Below, piece by piece: positions 33,459-43,343 of a stretch of DNA of 64,000 nucleotides. Made by a program: the position numbers and the translations under genes. Numbering within the stretch: position 1 is the stretch's first letter; each line of letters opens with the position of its first letter. Source of the DNA: an uncultured Arthrobacter sp. (GTDB lineage: Bacteria; Actinomycetota; Actinomycetes; Actinomycetales; Micrococcaceae); NCBI RefSeq assembly GCF_902805515.1, contig NZ_CADCTE010000172.1, forward strand, positions 1 through 64,000, in the 5' to 3' direction. The notes under the pieces are model-generated. The model saw nothing but the letters and a program-made list of their open reading frames with translations, had not been told where the DNA came from and ran no database searches.

Positions 33459-34682
33459 CTACAAGCCAGCGTTCCGCTTCCGCTCAACGGCTCGGCCGGC
33501 CACGAGGCCCGCAGCGGTCAGGCTCGCCACGACAAGCCCTCCCAGCCACACTTGACCCGGGTCATCCGATGCCGCAACCGCAGCCGACTGCACGTTGAGG
33601 CCCTGGTTGGTGCCAACCGTCCCCGTTGAAGCCGGCACGACCACAGTCCGCACCGTGACGGTGCCCGAAGTCTTCACTGGGTCCTTCGTGACAGTGTTCC
33701 CTGGCATGACTGGGGTATGAGGGGCCTGCGGTGTTTCAGGGGATTCGGGTGCGGAGGGCGTCTCCGGGATTCCGGGGAGTTGCGGGTTCCCCGGGCCGGG
33801 GTTCTCCTCGTTCGGGTTCTCCTCGTCGGGGTTCTCCTCGTCGGGGTTCTCCTCGTCGGGGTTCTCCTCGTCGGGGTTCTCCTCGTCGGGGTTCTCCTCG
33901 TCGGGGTTCTCCTCGTCCGGGTTCTCCCCGCAGTCGTTCTTGCCCTCGCCGGTGTTGTTGTCTCCGCCGTTGTTGCCCTCGCCGGTGTTGTTGTCTCCGC
34001 CGTTGTTGTCACCGCAGTCGTCACCGTTGCCGCCGCCGTTATTGTCGCCGGGGCCGTTGCCGCCGCCGTTGCCGGGGTTGTTGTCACCACCGCCGCCGTT
34101 GCCGTTGCCGGGGTTGCCCTCGCCGTTGCCGTTGCCGGGGTTGCCCTCGCCGCCGCCGTTGCCGGGGTTGCCCTCGCCGTTCCCGTTGCCCGGGTTCTCA
34201 CCGCCGCCGCCGCCGTTGCCGCCACTCGGGTTCCCGGCGTTTGGCTTGCCGCCGGTTGCATTGCCTACCTTGTCCGGAGAGGCAGGAACGACCGGCACCG
34301 CCGGAGCAGCTTCAGCCGGGGCTGCCGGAACGGCAGGAACAACGGCATCGACTGGAGTAGCCGGAACCGCTGGGATTACAGGAGTGATCGGTGCCACCGG
34401 AGTGGCGGGCTCTGCCGGGACCACCGGAGCCGCCGGCATCGCTGGCACCGCCGGAGTGACCGGTGTTGTCGGCTGGGCAGGCGTTGCCGGCTGGGCCGGA
34501 GCTCCCCCCTGGCCGCCACCGCCACAGTTAGCCCCATTGCCGGCCGTGGCCTGTGCGCCGATGCCGGTCACGCCTGCCGAATGGCACGCATTATTCTGCG
34601 TCGGCGGAGCAGCGTAGGCGGGAGCGGTGGTGGCAGCGAAGGCGAAGCCTACGAGCCCGACAGTTGTAAGGATTGATTTCAT
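33459..34682 (-). CDS. Repeat-rich exported surface protein
   Basis: A 407-residue protein from the ATG at 34682, with GGAGAGC upstream. Residues 1-25 are a signal peptide ending APAYA. A short region with two Cys (NACHSAGVTGIG..GANC) follows, then a long Pro/Ala/Val region (about 45-135), a Gly/Asn-rich region with PGNGNGEGN units (about 145-240), and eight ENP(D/N)E pentapeptides. A Pro/Thr stalk leads to a C-terminal membrane span (VWLGGLVVASLTAAGLVAG) and a basic tail RAVERKRN. There is no LPXTG, so anchoring is probably by the span. It resembles wall-spanning stalk proteins; no enzymatic domain is seen. Confidence 0.85.
   Translation of the reverse strand: MKSILTTVGLVGFAFAATTAPAYAAPPTQNNACHSAGVTGIGAQATAGNGANCGGGGQGGAPAQPATPAQPTTPVTPAVPAMPAAPVVPAEPATPVAPITPVIPAVPATPVDAVVPAVPAAPAEAAPAVPVVPASPDKVGNATGGKPNAGNPSGGNGGGGGENPGNGNGEGNPGNGGGEGNPGNGNGEGNPGNGNGGGGDNNPGNGGGNGPGDNNGGGNGDDCGDNNGGDNNTGEGNNGGDNNTGEGKNDCGENPDEENPDEENPDEENPDEENPDEENPDEENPDEENPNEENPGPGNPQLPGIPETPSAPESPETPQAPHTPVMPGNTVTKDPVKTSGTVTVRTVVVPASTGTVGTNQGLNVQSAAVAASDDPGQVWLGGLVVASLTAAGLVAGRAVERKRNAGL
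33801..33920. repeat. Eight 15-bp tandem repeats coding ENPDE
   Basis: Eight consecutive 15-base units of GTTCTCCTCGTCGGG on the plus strand, the first and last with one or two changes. On the minus strand they code Glu-Asn-Pro-(Asp/Asn)-Glu. Near-identical units suggest recent expansion and length variation by slippage. Confidence 0.95.
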
Positions 34683-35073
34683 GACAGCTCTCCAACCAGA
34701 TGGGGGCTTAACTGACCACTCCTGGGGGGCTGAAATGCGGAGACGCAGGGCGTTGCACAGGACCGCTCGAATGCCGTGTGAGACCGACTCAAAATCTTGA
34801 CGTTTCCCCAGCAGAATCATCAGTTTTTGATTACTTACTCAGGCTAGAAATGGCCCGGGGGATAGTCGCGAGTGGTCAATACTCGACTGGTTTGGAGGAC
34901 TCCGAGTAATTACTCGAATTGCTACGCTTACCTTGCTGGAAAGTACGTGGCGGTTGAAAAGGGCGTACCTTGAACTCCAATTGGGTATCGACCCATCTAC
35001 CCGGCGCGCTTTGGCCTGACACTGGACAGGGCTTCGGATAGTGTGAGCGCAAGCGACATGGGGAAGGGACGCC
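34683..35073. other. AT-rich intergenic region with TACTCG palindrome
   Basis: No convincing gene in 391 bp between the divergent surface protein and sensor kinase. A perfect 14-bp palindrome CGAGTAATTACTCG lies at 34903-34916. Related motifs are CAATACTCGA (34878-34887) and TTACTTACTC (34831-34840). This is a plausible operator region for one or both genes. Confidence 0.55.
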
Positions 35074-36762
35074 GTGAGCAAGCAAGACGTTAGCTGGGCC
35101 GGATTCGGCGGCACAGCGGTCGTCGCATCGCCAAGCGATGAGGACGGCCAAGATCTCTGCGCCATTTTGCAGCAGGCCGGCTACGCCGCGGTCCCGGTGA
35201 GTTCAGGTTCGGCCCTCCTGGGGACCCTCCGTCAAAGCACGCCCGACATTGTTTTCCTCGACCTTCAATTGGCCGATGAAAGCAGCCGCGCACTCCTAGG
35301 CGTCCTCGAATCCGATTCCCGCTTCGCCGGACTGCCGATCATCCTCCTCCTGCCTGACAGTGCGCCGCTGGAGCCCGGAGGATTGCTCGAGAATCCGATC
35401 ACCGATTTCGTTTTTCGGCCATATCAGGAGCGCGAGATCATTCAGCGCGCGGCGTCCGCCATCGCCCGACGCCGCCAGCACCGGGTGCAGCGCGAGTCTG
35501 CCTCGCTGCTGCGCGAACGGATGCGCGAAATCTCCGCAGGCATCCGCGCCACCAACAGCCTCGAAACCATGGTCGGAAACTTCCTCGCCGGGCTTGGCCG
35601 TGCCCTGGGCTCCGACTCGGTCTTCCTCCAGATCTTCCCCGACGACCGCGTGGCGGACCTGAGTTCACACTGGTCGAGCGCCGACGCCGACCCGATGGAA
35701 GTTCCTTCCCTGGCCCACTCCGGAAGGGCCAAGGCGCTGGCGCTCCGGCTGTGGGAGAGCTCCACCGGTGAACGTTTCCCTCCTGCGGAGGAATCTGCAT
35801 CGGCGGGCACGTCGGTCTTCGAGGATCTCGAGGATCTCTCCGGCATCACGAGCGGCGTCGTCGTCGCCCTTGGGGAGGGCACCACGCCGTTCGGGCTTGT
35901 CTGGCTGATCAATAACCACCGGCCGCTTGAGTGGACCCCGGTGGAGAATTCGCTGACCCAGCACGTGCTCGGCAACTTCGCCCACGGCCTGATCCAGGGT
36001 CAACTGATCGCCCGGCAGCAGCAGGCCGTCGAGAAACTGCGGCGCCTCAACAAGGCCAAGAGCGACTTCGTGGGAACGGTCAACCACGAACTGCGCACAC
36101 CGCTCGCCTCGATGGCCGGCTACCTCGAGATGATCCTCGACGGCTCGGGCGGTCCACTGCCCGAAGGAGCCCGGCGCATGCTCGAGACAGTCGAGCGCAA
36201 CACGACCCGGCTCCGCGACCTGATCGAGAACATCACGGCCCTCTCCCCCACGCTCGACGAGCCGCACGGCCACCTCTCCGTGGACCTCGGCCATGTCGTT
36301 GCCGCAGCCGCCGGGGACCTTTCCGCCGCTGCTGCGGCGAAAAACGTGGCCCTTCGCTGCCCGCCCAGTGAAGAGAGCATCCTCATCGCCGGCCACTACG
36401 ATCAGCTCAAGGAAGCAGTCGCACTTGTCATCTCCAATGCCGTGAAGTTCACCGGCCCGGGCGGCGTGGTCGAGGTCCACACAGTCTGCCGTTCCGCCGC
36501 CGGTCCGGCCGAAGTGGTCGTGCGCGACACCGGTATCGGGATCCCCGAAGCCGACATCCCCCGCCTCTTCGAAAGTTTTTTCCGCGCCTCGAACGCCACC
36601 GACGGCGCCGTTCCCGGCGCCGGGGTTGGACTGGCGATAGCGCAACGGACGGTAAGTGCCCACAACGGTGCAATCACCGTCGACTCCGCTGTCGGCGAAG
36701 GGACCACAGTGCGCATCGAAATGCCGCTGAAGGCTGCATCGCCGGTGGCCTCCCGCAGCTAG
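35074..36762 (+). CDS. Soluble hybrid sensor kinase: REC-GAF-HisKA-HATPase
   Basis: A 562-residue cytosolic protein from a GTG with AAGGGAC upstream. Residues about 12-130 are receiver-like with Asp63 (IVFLDLQLAD); the usual KPF reads RPY, so it may be altered. Residues about 155-310 are GAF-like. The HisKA helix has FVGTVNHELRTPLASM (His338), and the ATPase has VISNAVKFTG, RDTGIGIPE and GAGVGLAIA. No response regulator is adjacent, so the partner is unknown. It is divergent from the surface protein, and the palindrome between them may link their control. Confidence 0.9.
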   Translation: MSKQDVSWAGFGGTAVVASPSDEDGQDLCAILQQAGYAAVPVSSGSALLGTLRQSTPDIVFLDLQLADESSRALLGVLESDSRFAGLPIILLLPDSAPLEPGGLLENPITDFVFRPYQEREIIQRAASAIARRRQHRVQRESASLLRERMREISAGIRATNSLETMVGNFLAGLGRALGSDSVFLQIFPDDRVADLSSHWSSADADPMEVPSLAHSGRAKALALRLWESSTGERFPPAEESASAGTSVFEDLEDLSGITSGVVVALGEGTTPFGLVWLINNHRPLEWTPVENSLTQHVLGNFAHGLIQGQLIARQQQAVEKLRRLNKAKSDFVGTVNHELRTPLASMAGYLEMILDGSGGPLPEGARRMLETVERNTTRLRDLIENITALSPTLDEPHGHLSVDLGHVVAAAAGDLSAAAAAKNVALRCPPSEESILIAGHYDQLKEAVALVISNAVKFTGPGGVVEVHTVCRSAAGPAEVVVRDTGIGIPEADIPRLFESFFRASNATDGAVPGAGVGLAIAQRTVSAHNGAITVDSAVGEGTTVRIEMPLKAASPVASRS

Positions 36763-36822
36763 CGGCCGGCGTTGCCGGCGCCTCCGATTTGCGCCCTGCC
36801 GAGGATCGAAGAGGATGGGTAT

Positions 36823-37359
36823 ATGAAGGATTATGAGCAGGCGCCCGACCGGTCGCGCCTCGATAAGGAAACTCTGTTCGCTTACCTCGACACCCATCTG
36901 CTGGGTGCGACGAACGGAGTCCGCCTCTTCGAAGCGGCCAGCCGTTCCTGGGACGGCACGGCAAGCGGTGCCGAACTCGCCGACCTGGCGCGCGGCATCT
37001 CCGGAGAGCGGGACACACTCGTGCGGCTCATCCACGCGCTGGGACACCGCCCCGGCAGGCTGAAGATGGCGGCAGCCCACAGCGGCGCCCTGATCTCGTC
37101 GGTGAACCCGATCAACCTCCTGCGGCGGAAAACCGGAGAGGGAGCCCAGCTGGAGTTCGAAGCGCTGCAGTCCCTCCTGCGCGGCAAGGAAGCCCTCTGG
37201 GACACGCTGCTCTTCGTGGCTGGCACACCCGCCGGCAGGCGCGAACCGGCGCTGGATCCCGCCGAGCTTGAACGGCTCTTGGAGACCGCCCGGGAACAGC
37301 AGCAGACGGTCGCCCGGATCATGCGGGAGACGGCCGTCGAGCGGTTCTTCTCGAACTAG
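36823..37359 (+). CDS. Hypothetical helical protein
   Basis: A 178-residue protein from the ATG at 36823, with GAGGATGGG upstream. It is predominantly helical, without signal peptide or membrane span. Visible segments include ETLFAYLDTHLLGATNGVRLFEAA and LLETAREQQQTVARIMRETAVERFF. The layout of four long helices resembles ferritin-like or DUF892-type bundles, but no metal-ligand ExxH pattern is evident. It lies 60 bp after the sensor kinase and may be co-transcribed. Confidence 0.75.
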   Translation: MKDYEQAPDRSRLDKETLFAYLDTHLLGATNGVRLFEAASRSWDGTASGAELADLARGISGERDTLVRLIHALGHRPGRLKMAAAHSGALISSVNPINLLRRKTGEGAQLEFEALQSLLRGKEALWDTLLFVAGTPAGRREPALDPAELERLLETAREQQQTVARIMRETAVERFFSN

Positions 37360-37377
37360 GGCGCTGTGGCCCGGCTG

Positions 37378-38949
37378 CTACCCCTCGCTCGGCTCCTCGT
37401 ACTTCGGGAAGATCGGGGTCGGGGCAGGCAGTTCGGTGCCCGGCTGCAGCGCCGTCCCGAGTGCCGGGAAGGCCCGCAGCGGATCGGCGTTCGAGGTGCC
37501 CTGTCCCAGCACCGTGAGGAGTTGGGCGGCGCTCGTCGGCATCACCGGCTGGGACAGCACTGCGACGATGCGCAGCACTTCAAGGGTCACGTAGAGGACG
37601 GTGTTCATGCGGTCCGGGTCGGTCTTGCGGAGCACCCACGGCTGCTGCTCGGCGAAGTAGGCGTTCGTGTCCCCCAGCACGGTCCACATCGCCTCCAGCG
37701 CACGGGAGAACTCCTGCTTCTCGAAGGCCGACCGGCACGTTTCCAGGAGTGTGCCGGCGTCGGCGAGCAGCGCGGCGTCGGCCTCGGTGAAGGGACCCGG
37801 TGAGGGCACAAGCCCGGCGCAGTTCTTTGCCACCATCGACAGGGAGCGCTGCGCGAGGTTGCCGAAGTTGTTTGCCAGGTCCGAATTCATCCGGCCCACC
37901 ACCGCCTCGTGGCTGTAGGAGCCGTCCGCGCCGAAGGGAACCTCGCGCAGGAGGAAGAAGCGGACCTGGTCCAGGCCGTACTGCTCCACCCAGTCCTGCG
38001 GCGCGACCACGTTGCCCAGCGACTTGGACATCTTGACCCCCTTGTTGTGGAGGTGGCCGTGGATCATGACGCGTTTGGGCAGCTCGAGCCCTGCCGACAT
38101 GAGGAACGCCGGCCAGTACACGGCGTGGAAGCGCGAGATGTCCTTACCGATCACATGGACGTCGGCGGGCCAGTACTTCCGGAATGACTCCGACTCCGTA
38201 TCCGGGAACCCGGCGCCGGTCAGGTAGTTGGTAAGTGCGTCCACCCAGACGTACATGACGTGCTTCGCATTGCCCGGTACCGGCACTCCCCACTCGAAGG
38301 TGGTGCGGCTGATGGAGAGGTCCTGCAGGCCGCCCCGCACGAAGCTGATGACCTCGTTGAAGCGGGACTGCGGTGCGCCGAACTCGGGGTTCTTCTCGTA
38401 GAAGTCGAGGAGCCGCTGCTGGTAGGAGCCCAGCCGGAAGAAGTAGCTCTCCTCCTCGGTCCACGTGACCTCGGTATCGGTCTCCGTGGCGTAGCGGATG
38501 CCGTCCTCGCGCAGTTCGGTCTCGTCCTCCGGCCAGAAGGCTTCGTCCCTCACGGAGTACCAGCCCGAATACTTATCGAGGTAGATGTCACCGTTCGCTT
38601 CCATCCGGCGCCAGATCTCCGAGGCGGCCGCATAGTGGTCCTCGTCGGTGGTGCGGATGAAGCGCGTGTAGGAGATCCCGAGGGAGTCGTTCATCGCCCG
38701 GAAGGCCTTCGCGTTACGCGTTGCCAGTTCCCGGACCGGAATACCTTCCTTGTCCGCCGTCTGCTGCATCTTCAGCCCGTGCTCATCCGTGCCGGTGAGG
38801 AAGCGGACGTCATAGCCGTCAAGCCGCTTGAACCGGGCCATGGTGTCGGTGGCGATCGTCTCATAGGCGTGGCCGATGTGCGGGACGCCGTTGGGGTAGG
38901 AGATCGCCGTGGTGATGTAGAACGGAGTGTTTGAACCGGGAGAAGTCAC
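37378..38949 (-). CDS. metG: Methionyl-tRNA synthetase
   Basis: A 523-residue class I synthetase. The HIGH motif is in [13 protein letters not shown] and the KMSKS motif in [27 protein letters not shown] and [17 protein letters not shown] also fit. It lacks the C-terminal tRNA-binding domain found in the long forms. The start is GTG. It is convergent with the hypothetical gene at 36823, with only an 18-bp gap. Confidence 0.95.
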   Translation of the reverse strand: MTSPGSNTPFYITTAISYPNGVPHIGHAYETIATDTMARFKRLDGYDVRFLTGTDEHGLKMQQTADKEGIPVRELATRNAKAFRAMNDSLGISYTRFIRTTDEDHYAAASEIWRRMEANGDIYLDKYSGWYSVRDEAFWPEDETELREDGIRYATETDTEVTWTEEESYFFRLGSYQQRLLDFYEKNPEFGAPQSRFNEVISFVRGGLQDLSISRTTFEWGVPVPGNAKHVMYVWVDALTNYLTGAGFPDTESESFRKYWPADVHVIGKDISRFHAVYWPAFLMSAGLELPKRVMIHGHLHNKGVKMSKSLGNVVAPQDWVEQYGLDQVRFFLLREVPFGADGSYSHEAVVGRMNSDLANNFGNLAQRSLSMVAKNCAGLVPSPGPFTEADAALLADAGTLLETCRSAFEKQEFSRALEAMWTVLGDTNAYFAEQQPWVLRKTDPDRMNTVLYVTLEVLRIVAVLSQPVMPTSAAQLLTVLGQGTSNADPLRAFPALGTALQPGTELPAPTPIFPKYEEPSEG

Positions 38950-39015
38950 TCTACGAAATTACCCTGTCCGCCGTCGAAACCCGATTCCGTTCCGGGCGTG
39001 CCCCGGGTGGGCGGC

Positions 39016-39939
39016 TCACCTCAGCGCGTCCCGGCCGAGCACGGCGTGGACGCCCCACACCTCATTGGCCATCTGCGTGACGCGCAGGTCGACCACGGTG
39101 CTCGCCAGCGCCAGCGCCTTCGTCCGATCCAGCCCGTACAGGGACTCCATCCACGTCAGCATCGCGCCAAGCGCTTCGGCGCTGGCCGCGTTCAGGTCGG
39201 AGTCGAAACCGAAGGTGATCCGGGCGGTGGGCGTGACCGCGTGGATCGACTGCAGCGCCGGATCCGCTGCCAGGTCCAGCACCAGCTCCGAAGTCATGGG
39301 GCACTCGATCGCCGTACCGCCCACTTCCCCGTCCCCCTGGCGGGCGTGCCCGTCGCCCACGCACAGCATCGCCCCCGGCACGGTCACCGGCAGGTAGAGG
39401 ACCGACCCGGCGGTGAGCTCGCGGCAGTCGATATTGCCGCCGCCGGCAGCCCGCGGCGGGACCGTCGGGAAGTCCCCCGGCTCGTTGGGCGGCATGCCGA
39501 CGACGCCGAGGAACGGGCTCAGCCCGACCACATGCCCGAGCTGGTTCACCCCCGTGCCCCGTCCGGGATCGAGGTCCCACAGGAGCCACTGGGGCTCGGC
39601 CTCTTCCATCCCGAGGGCGCGGGCGAGGGCGTCCCGGCGGTGCCCGGCAATCGTCCATCCCCACTCCCCCGGCGTCAGGGCCGTGAAGGACACCGCGAGC
39701 ACGTCACCCGGTACAGCCCCCCGGACCGCGATGGGGCCGGTCAGGCAGTGGCCCTGGCGGTCGGGGAACATCAGCGGTTTCGCCTCCCCCGGCGACGTCG
39801 GGGCCTCCAGGTGGCCCGAGGCGTCGAGGGAGGACACCACGACCGTGTCGCCCGGGTCGACCTCCAGCACGGGAGGAACCGATCGGTTGAACGACTGGAG
39901 GACCGTGCCGCGTCCGGCGGGCAGGGTGTGGACCGACAT
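39016..39939 (-). CDS. Acetamidase/formamidase family protein
   Basis: A 307-residue FmdA/AmdA-type amidase. It shows PPVLEVDPGDTVVVSSLDASGH, GPIAVRGAVPGDVLAV, FLGVVGMPPNEPGDFPTVPPRAAGGGNIDCREL and LCVGDGHARQGDGEV, all family signatures. It probably hydrolyses short-chain amides to ammonia. It lies 51 bp downstream of serA on the same strand, without an obvious pathway link. Confidence 0.92.
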   Translation of the reverse strand: MSVHTLPAGRGTVLQSFNRSVPPVLEVDPGDTVVVSSLDASGHLEAPTSPGEAKPLMFPDRQGHCLTGPIAVRGAVPGDVLAVSFTALTPGEWGWTIAGHRRDALARALGMEEAEPQWLLWDLDPGRGTGVNQLGHVVGLSPFLGVVGMPPNEPGDFPTVPPRAAGGGNIDCRELTAGSVLYLPVTVPGAMLCVGDGHARQGDGEVGGTAIECPMTSELVLDLAADPALQSIHAVTPTARITFGFDSDLNAASAEALGAMLTWMESLYGLDRTKALALASTVVDLRVTQMANEVWGVHAVLGRDALR

Positions 39940-39990
39940 CGGCCTCTTTTCTGGACGGCTCGAGGTCGAGCGTGCGGGCTGGATGTACTG

Positions 39991-41580
39991 CTAGGACTGC
40001 AGGTCGACCTCGCGCGCCACTGTCGCGCCAATCTCGGCCTTGACTGCGTCAAGCACGTCCTGGGGAACCGCGCTGTCGAGCGTGAGCAGGGACAGCGCCT
40101 GGCCGCCCTCCTTGTTCCGTGCCACCTGCATGCCCGCGATATTGATGTCCTTCTCGCCCAGCAGCCGGCCGAGGGCGCCGATCACGCCGGGGCGGTCGGT
40201 GTACAGCAGCACCAGGAGATGCTCGCTGATCGGAATCTCGAGGTCGTACCCGTTGACGCCGACGAGCTTCTCGATCTGCTTGGGGCCGGTGAGGGTTCCG
40301 GCGACCGAGATCTGGGAACCGTCCGAAAGCGCGCCGCGGATCCGCAGGACGTTACGGTACTCCTCCGACTCCGGCGTTGTCGTCAGCCGGGTGGCGATTC
40401 CGCGCTGCTCCGCGAGCACCGGGGCGTTCACGTAGGACACCTGATCCGAAACGATGTCGGTGAAGACACCCTTGAGCGCTGCAAGTTCAAGGGCCTTCAC
40501 GTCCAGTGAGGAGATTTCGCCGGCGACCTCGACCTCGATCTGGGTGAGCGAATCGTGGGTCAGTGCCGTGAAGATCCGGCCGAGCTTCTCCATGAGCGGG
40601 ATTCCGGGGCGGACGGCCGGGTCGATGATGCCGCCGGCGACGTTGACGGCATCGGGCACAAGCTCCCCGGCGAGGGCGAGCCGGACCGACTTCGCAACGG
40701 AGATGCCTGCCTTTTCCTGGGCCTCGGCGGTTGAGGCACCGAGGTGCGGGGTGACGACCACATTGTCGAGCTTGAAGAAGGGAAGGTCGGTGCTCGGCTC
40801 GGTGACGAACACGTCGACGCCGGCGCCGGCGATCTCGCCGCGCTCAAGCGCCGCATGGAGCGCCGGCTCATCGATCAGCCCGCCCCGGGCGACGTTGACG
40901 ACGTACGCGCTGTTCTTCATCTTCGCGAACGCTTCCTCGCCGAGCATGCCCACGGTCTCGGGCGTCTTGGGCATGTGGATGGTGACGAAGTCGGCCTCGG
41001 TGAGGAGCTCGTCGAGGGTCACGAGCCGTACGTTCAGCTGGGCGGCCCGTGCGGAGGTCACATAGGGGTCGTACGCCAGGATCTCGGTCCCGAATCCCTG
41101 CAGGCGCGCGGCGACGAGGGCCCCGATGCGGCCGAGGCCGATGATGCCGATCTTCTTTTCGTAAAGCTCGATGCCGGAGTAGCGGGAGCGCTTCCACTCC
41201 CCCGCCTTGAGCGCCGCACTGGCCTGCGGAACGTTCCGGGCGAGGCTGAGGATGTGCCCCACGGTCAGCTCCGCGGCCGAGATGATGTTCGAGGTCGGAG
41301 CATTCACCACCATGACCCCGGCGTGCGTGGCCGCCTTGATGTCCACGTTGTCCAGGCCCACCCCGGCCCTGGCGATCACCTTGAGCTTCGGCGCTGCCGC
41401 GATGGCTTCGGCATCCATCTGGGTGGCCGAGCGGATCAGGACGGCGTCGACGTCGCCCAGGGCCGCGAGGAGCTGAGCGCGGTCGGCGCCGTCGGTGCTA
41501 CGGATCTCGAAGTCCGGGCCGAGGGCCTCGACGGTGGCGGGCGAGAGTTCTTCGGCAAGGAGAACTACGGGTTTTTCCAC
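39991..41580 (-). CDS. serA: D-3-phosphoglycerate dehydrogenase, long form
   Basis: A 529-residue enzyme starting serine synthesis. The NAD motif is GLGRIGALVAARLQ; catalytic Arg in NVARGGLIDEPAL, Glu in the EPSTDLPFFK region, and His in VVTPHLGASTAEAQ. About 120 residues of intervening (ASB) domain and a C-terminal ACT domain (LLVLLYTDRPGVIGALGRLLGE) follow, the actinobacterial form inhibited by serine. The start is GTG. A hairpin terminator separates it from ilvC, so it has its own promoter. Confidence 0.96.
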   Translation of the reverse strand: MEKPVVLLAEELSPATVEALGPDFEIRSTDGADRAQLLAALGDVDAVLIRSATQMDAEAIAAAPKLKVIARAGVGLDNVDIKAATHAGVMVVNAPTSNIISAAELTVGHILSLARNVPQASAALKAGEWKRSRYSGIELYEKKIGIIGLGRIGALVAARLQGFGTEILAYDPYVTSARAAQLNVRLVTLDELLTEADFVTIHMPKTPETVGMLGEEAFAKMKNSAYVVNVARGGLIDEPALHAALERGEIAGAGVDVFVTEPSTDLPFFKLDNVVVTPHLGASTAEAQEKAGISVAKSVRLALAGELVPDAVNVAGGIIDPAVRPGIPLMEKLGRIFTALTHDSLTQIEVEVAGEISSLDVKALELAALKGVFTDIVSDQVSYVNAPVLAEQRGIATRLTTTPESEEYRNVLRIRGALSDGSQISVAGTLTGPKQIEKLVGVNGYDLEIPISEHLLVLLYTDRPGVIGALGRLLGEKDINIAGMQVARNKEGGQALSLLTLDSAVPQDVLDAVKAEIGATVAREVDLQS

Positions 41581-41646
41581 AGGAATGTTCCTTCACAGCT
41601 GCAATGCGGGGCGGGTGGAGTGTAAGGCCAGCTTAGGGGTGCAGGA

Positions 41647-41688
41647 AAGGCCGGGCCCGCTATGTTACTCAGCAGTGAGCCCGGCCTT
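41647..41688 (-). terminator. Terminator after ilvBNC
   Basis: AAGGCCGGGC and GCCCGGCCTT arms (10 bp) about 54 bp after the ilvC stop, followed on the minus strand by TCCTGC. A smaller hairpin GGGCAGC-GGAG-GCTGCCC (41718-41735) lies directly after the stop. Together they separate ilvC from serA. Confidence 0.7.
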
Positions 41689-41741
41689 CGTGTCCTGATT
41701 GGTTCCCCAGCGGGGGCGGGCAGCGGAGGCTGCCCCGGCGC

Positions 41742-42788
<1,047 letters not shown>

Positions 42789-42828
42789 TTACCTGGAAAA
42801 CTTGGTGGGTGGAACGGGCGGTGCGGGC

Positions 42829-43341
42829 TCAGGCGCTGCGGAGCGCCCGATCGCTCATCGACTTCGCCCCGCGGCTGATCGCGAGGGTGCCGGACTGGAC
42901 GATCTCCCGCACCCCGAACGGCTCGAGCACCGACAGGAGGGCGCTGAGCTTCTCGGGGGTGCCGGTGGCCTCGATGATCAGCGAGTCGGTGGACACGTCG
43001 ACGACGGAGGCCCGGAACAGGTCGGCGGCCTGGGTGACCTGCAGCCTGGTTGCCGCGTCGGCGCGCACCTTGACCAGGATGTGGTCACGCTGCACCGACT
43101 GTTCGGAGGTGAGCTCGACAATCTTGATGACATTGATGAGCTTGTTCAACTGTTTGGTGACCTGCTCGAGCAGGTCCCCTTCGGCCTCGACCACGACGGT
43201 CATCCTGGACATGCCGGGAATCTCGGTGGGGCCGACCGCGAGGGAGTTGATGTTGAAGGCGCGGCGGGCGAAAAGGCTTGCGACGCGGGTCAGGACGCCG
43301 GGGACGTCCTCGACGAGTACTGAGAGCGTGTGACGGGTCAT
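42829..43341 (-). CDS. ilvN: Acetolactate synthase small subunit
   Basis: A 170-residue regulatory subunit. Residues about 4-75 form the ACT domain (HTLSVLVEDVPGVLTRVASLFARRAFNINSLAVGPTE), and the rest is the second ALS-type domain. It binds valine and inhibits IlvB. The ATG at 43341 has AGGAGG upstream and lies two bases after the ilvB stop, so the subunits are made in step. Confidence 0.95.
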   Translation of the reverse strand: MTRHTLSVLVEDVPGVLTRVASLFARRAFNINSLAVGPTEIPGMSRMTVVVEAEGDLLEQVTKQLNKLINVIKIVELTSEQSVQRDHILVKVRADAATRLQVTQAADLFRASVVDVSTDSLIIEATGTPEKLSALLSVLEPFGVREIVQSGTLAISRGAKSMSDRALRSA

Positions 43342-43343
43342 GG

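Noticed and set aside
33801-33920. Regular short repeats that could suggest a CRISPR array
   Set aside because: The units are contiguous 15-mers without spacers and keep the reading frame of the surface protein.
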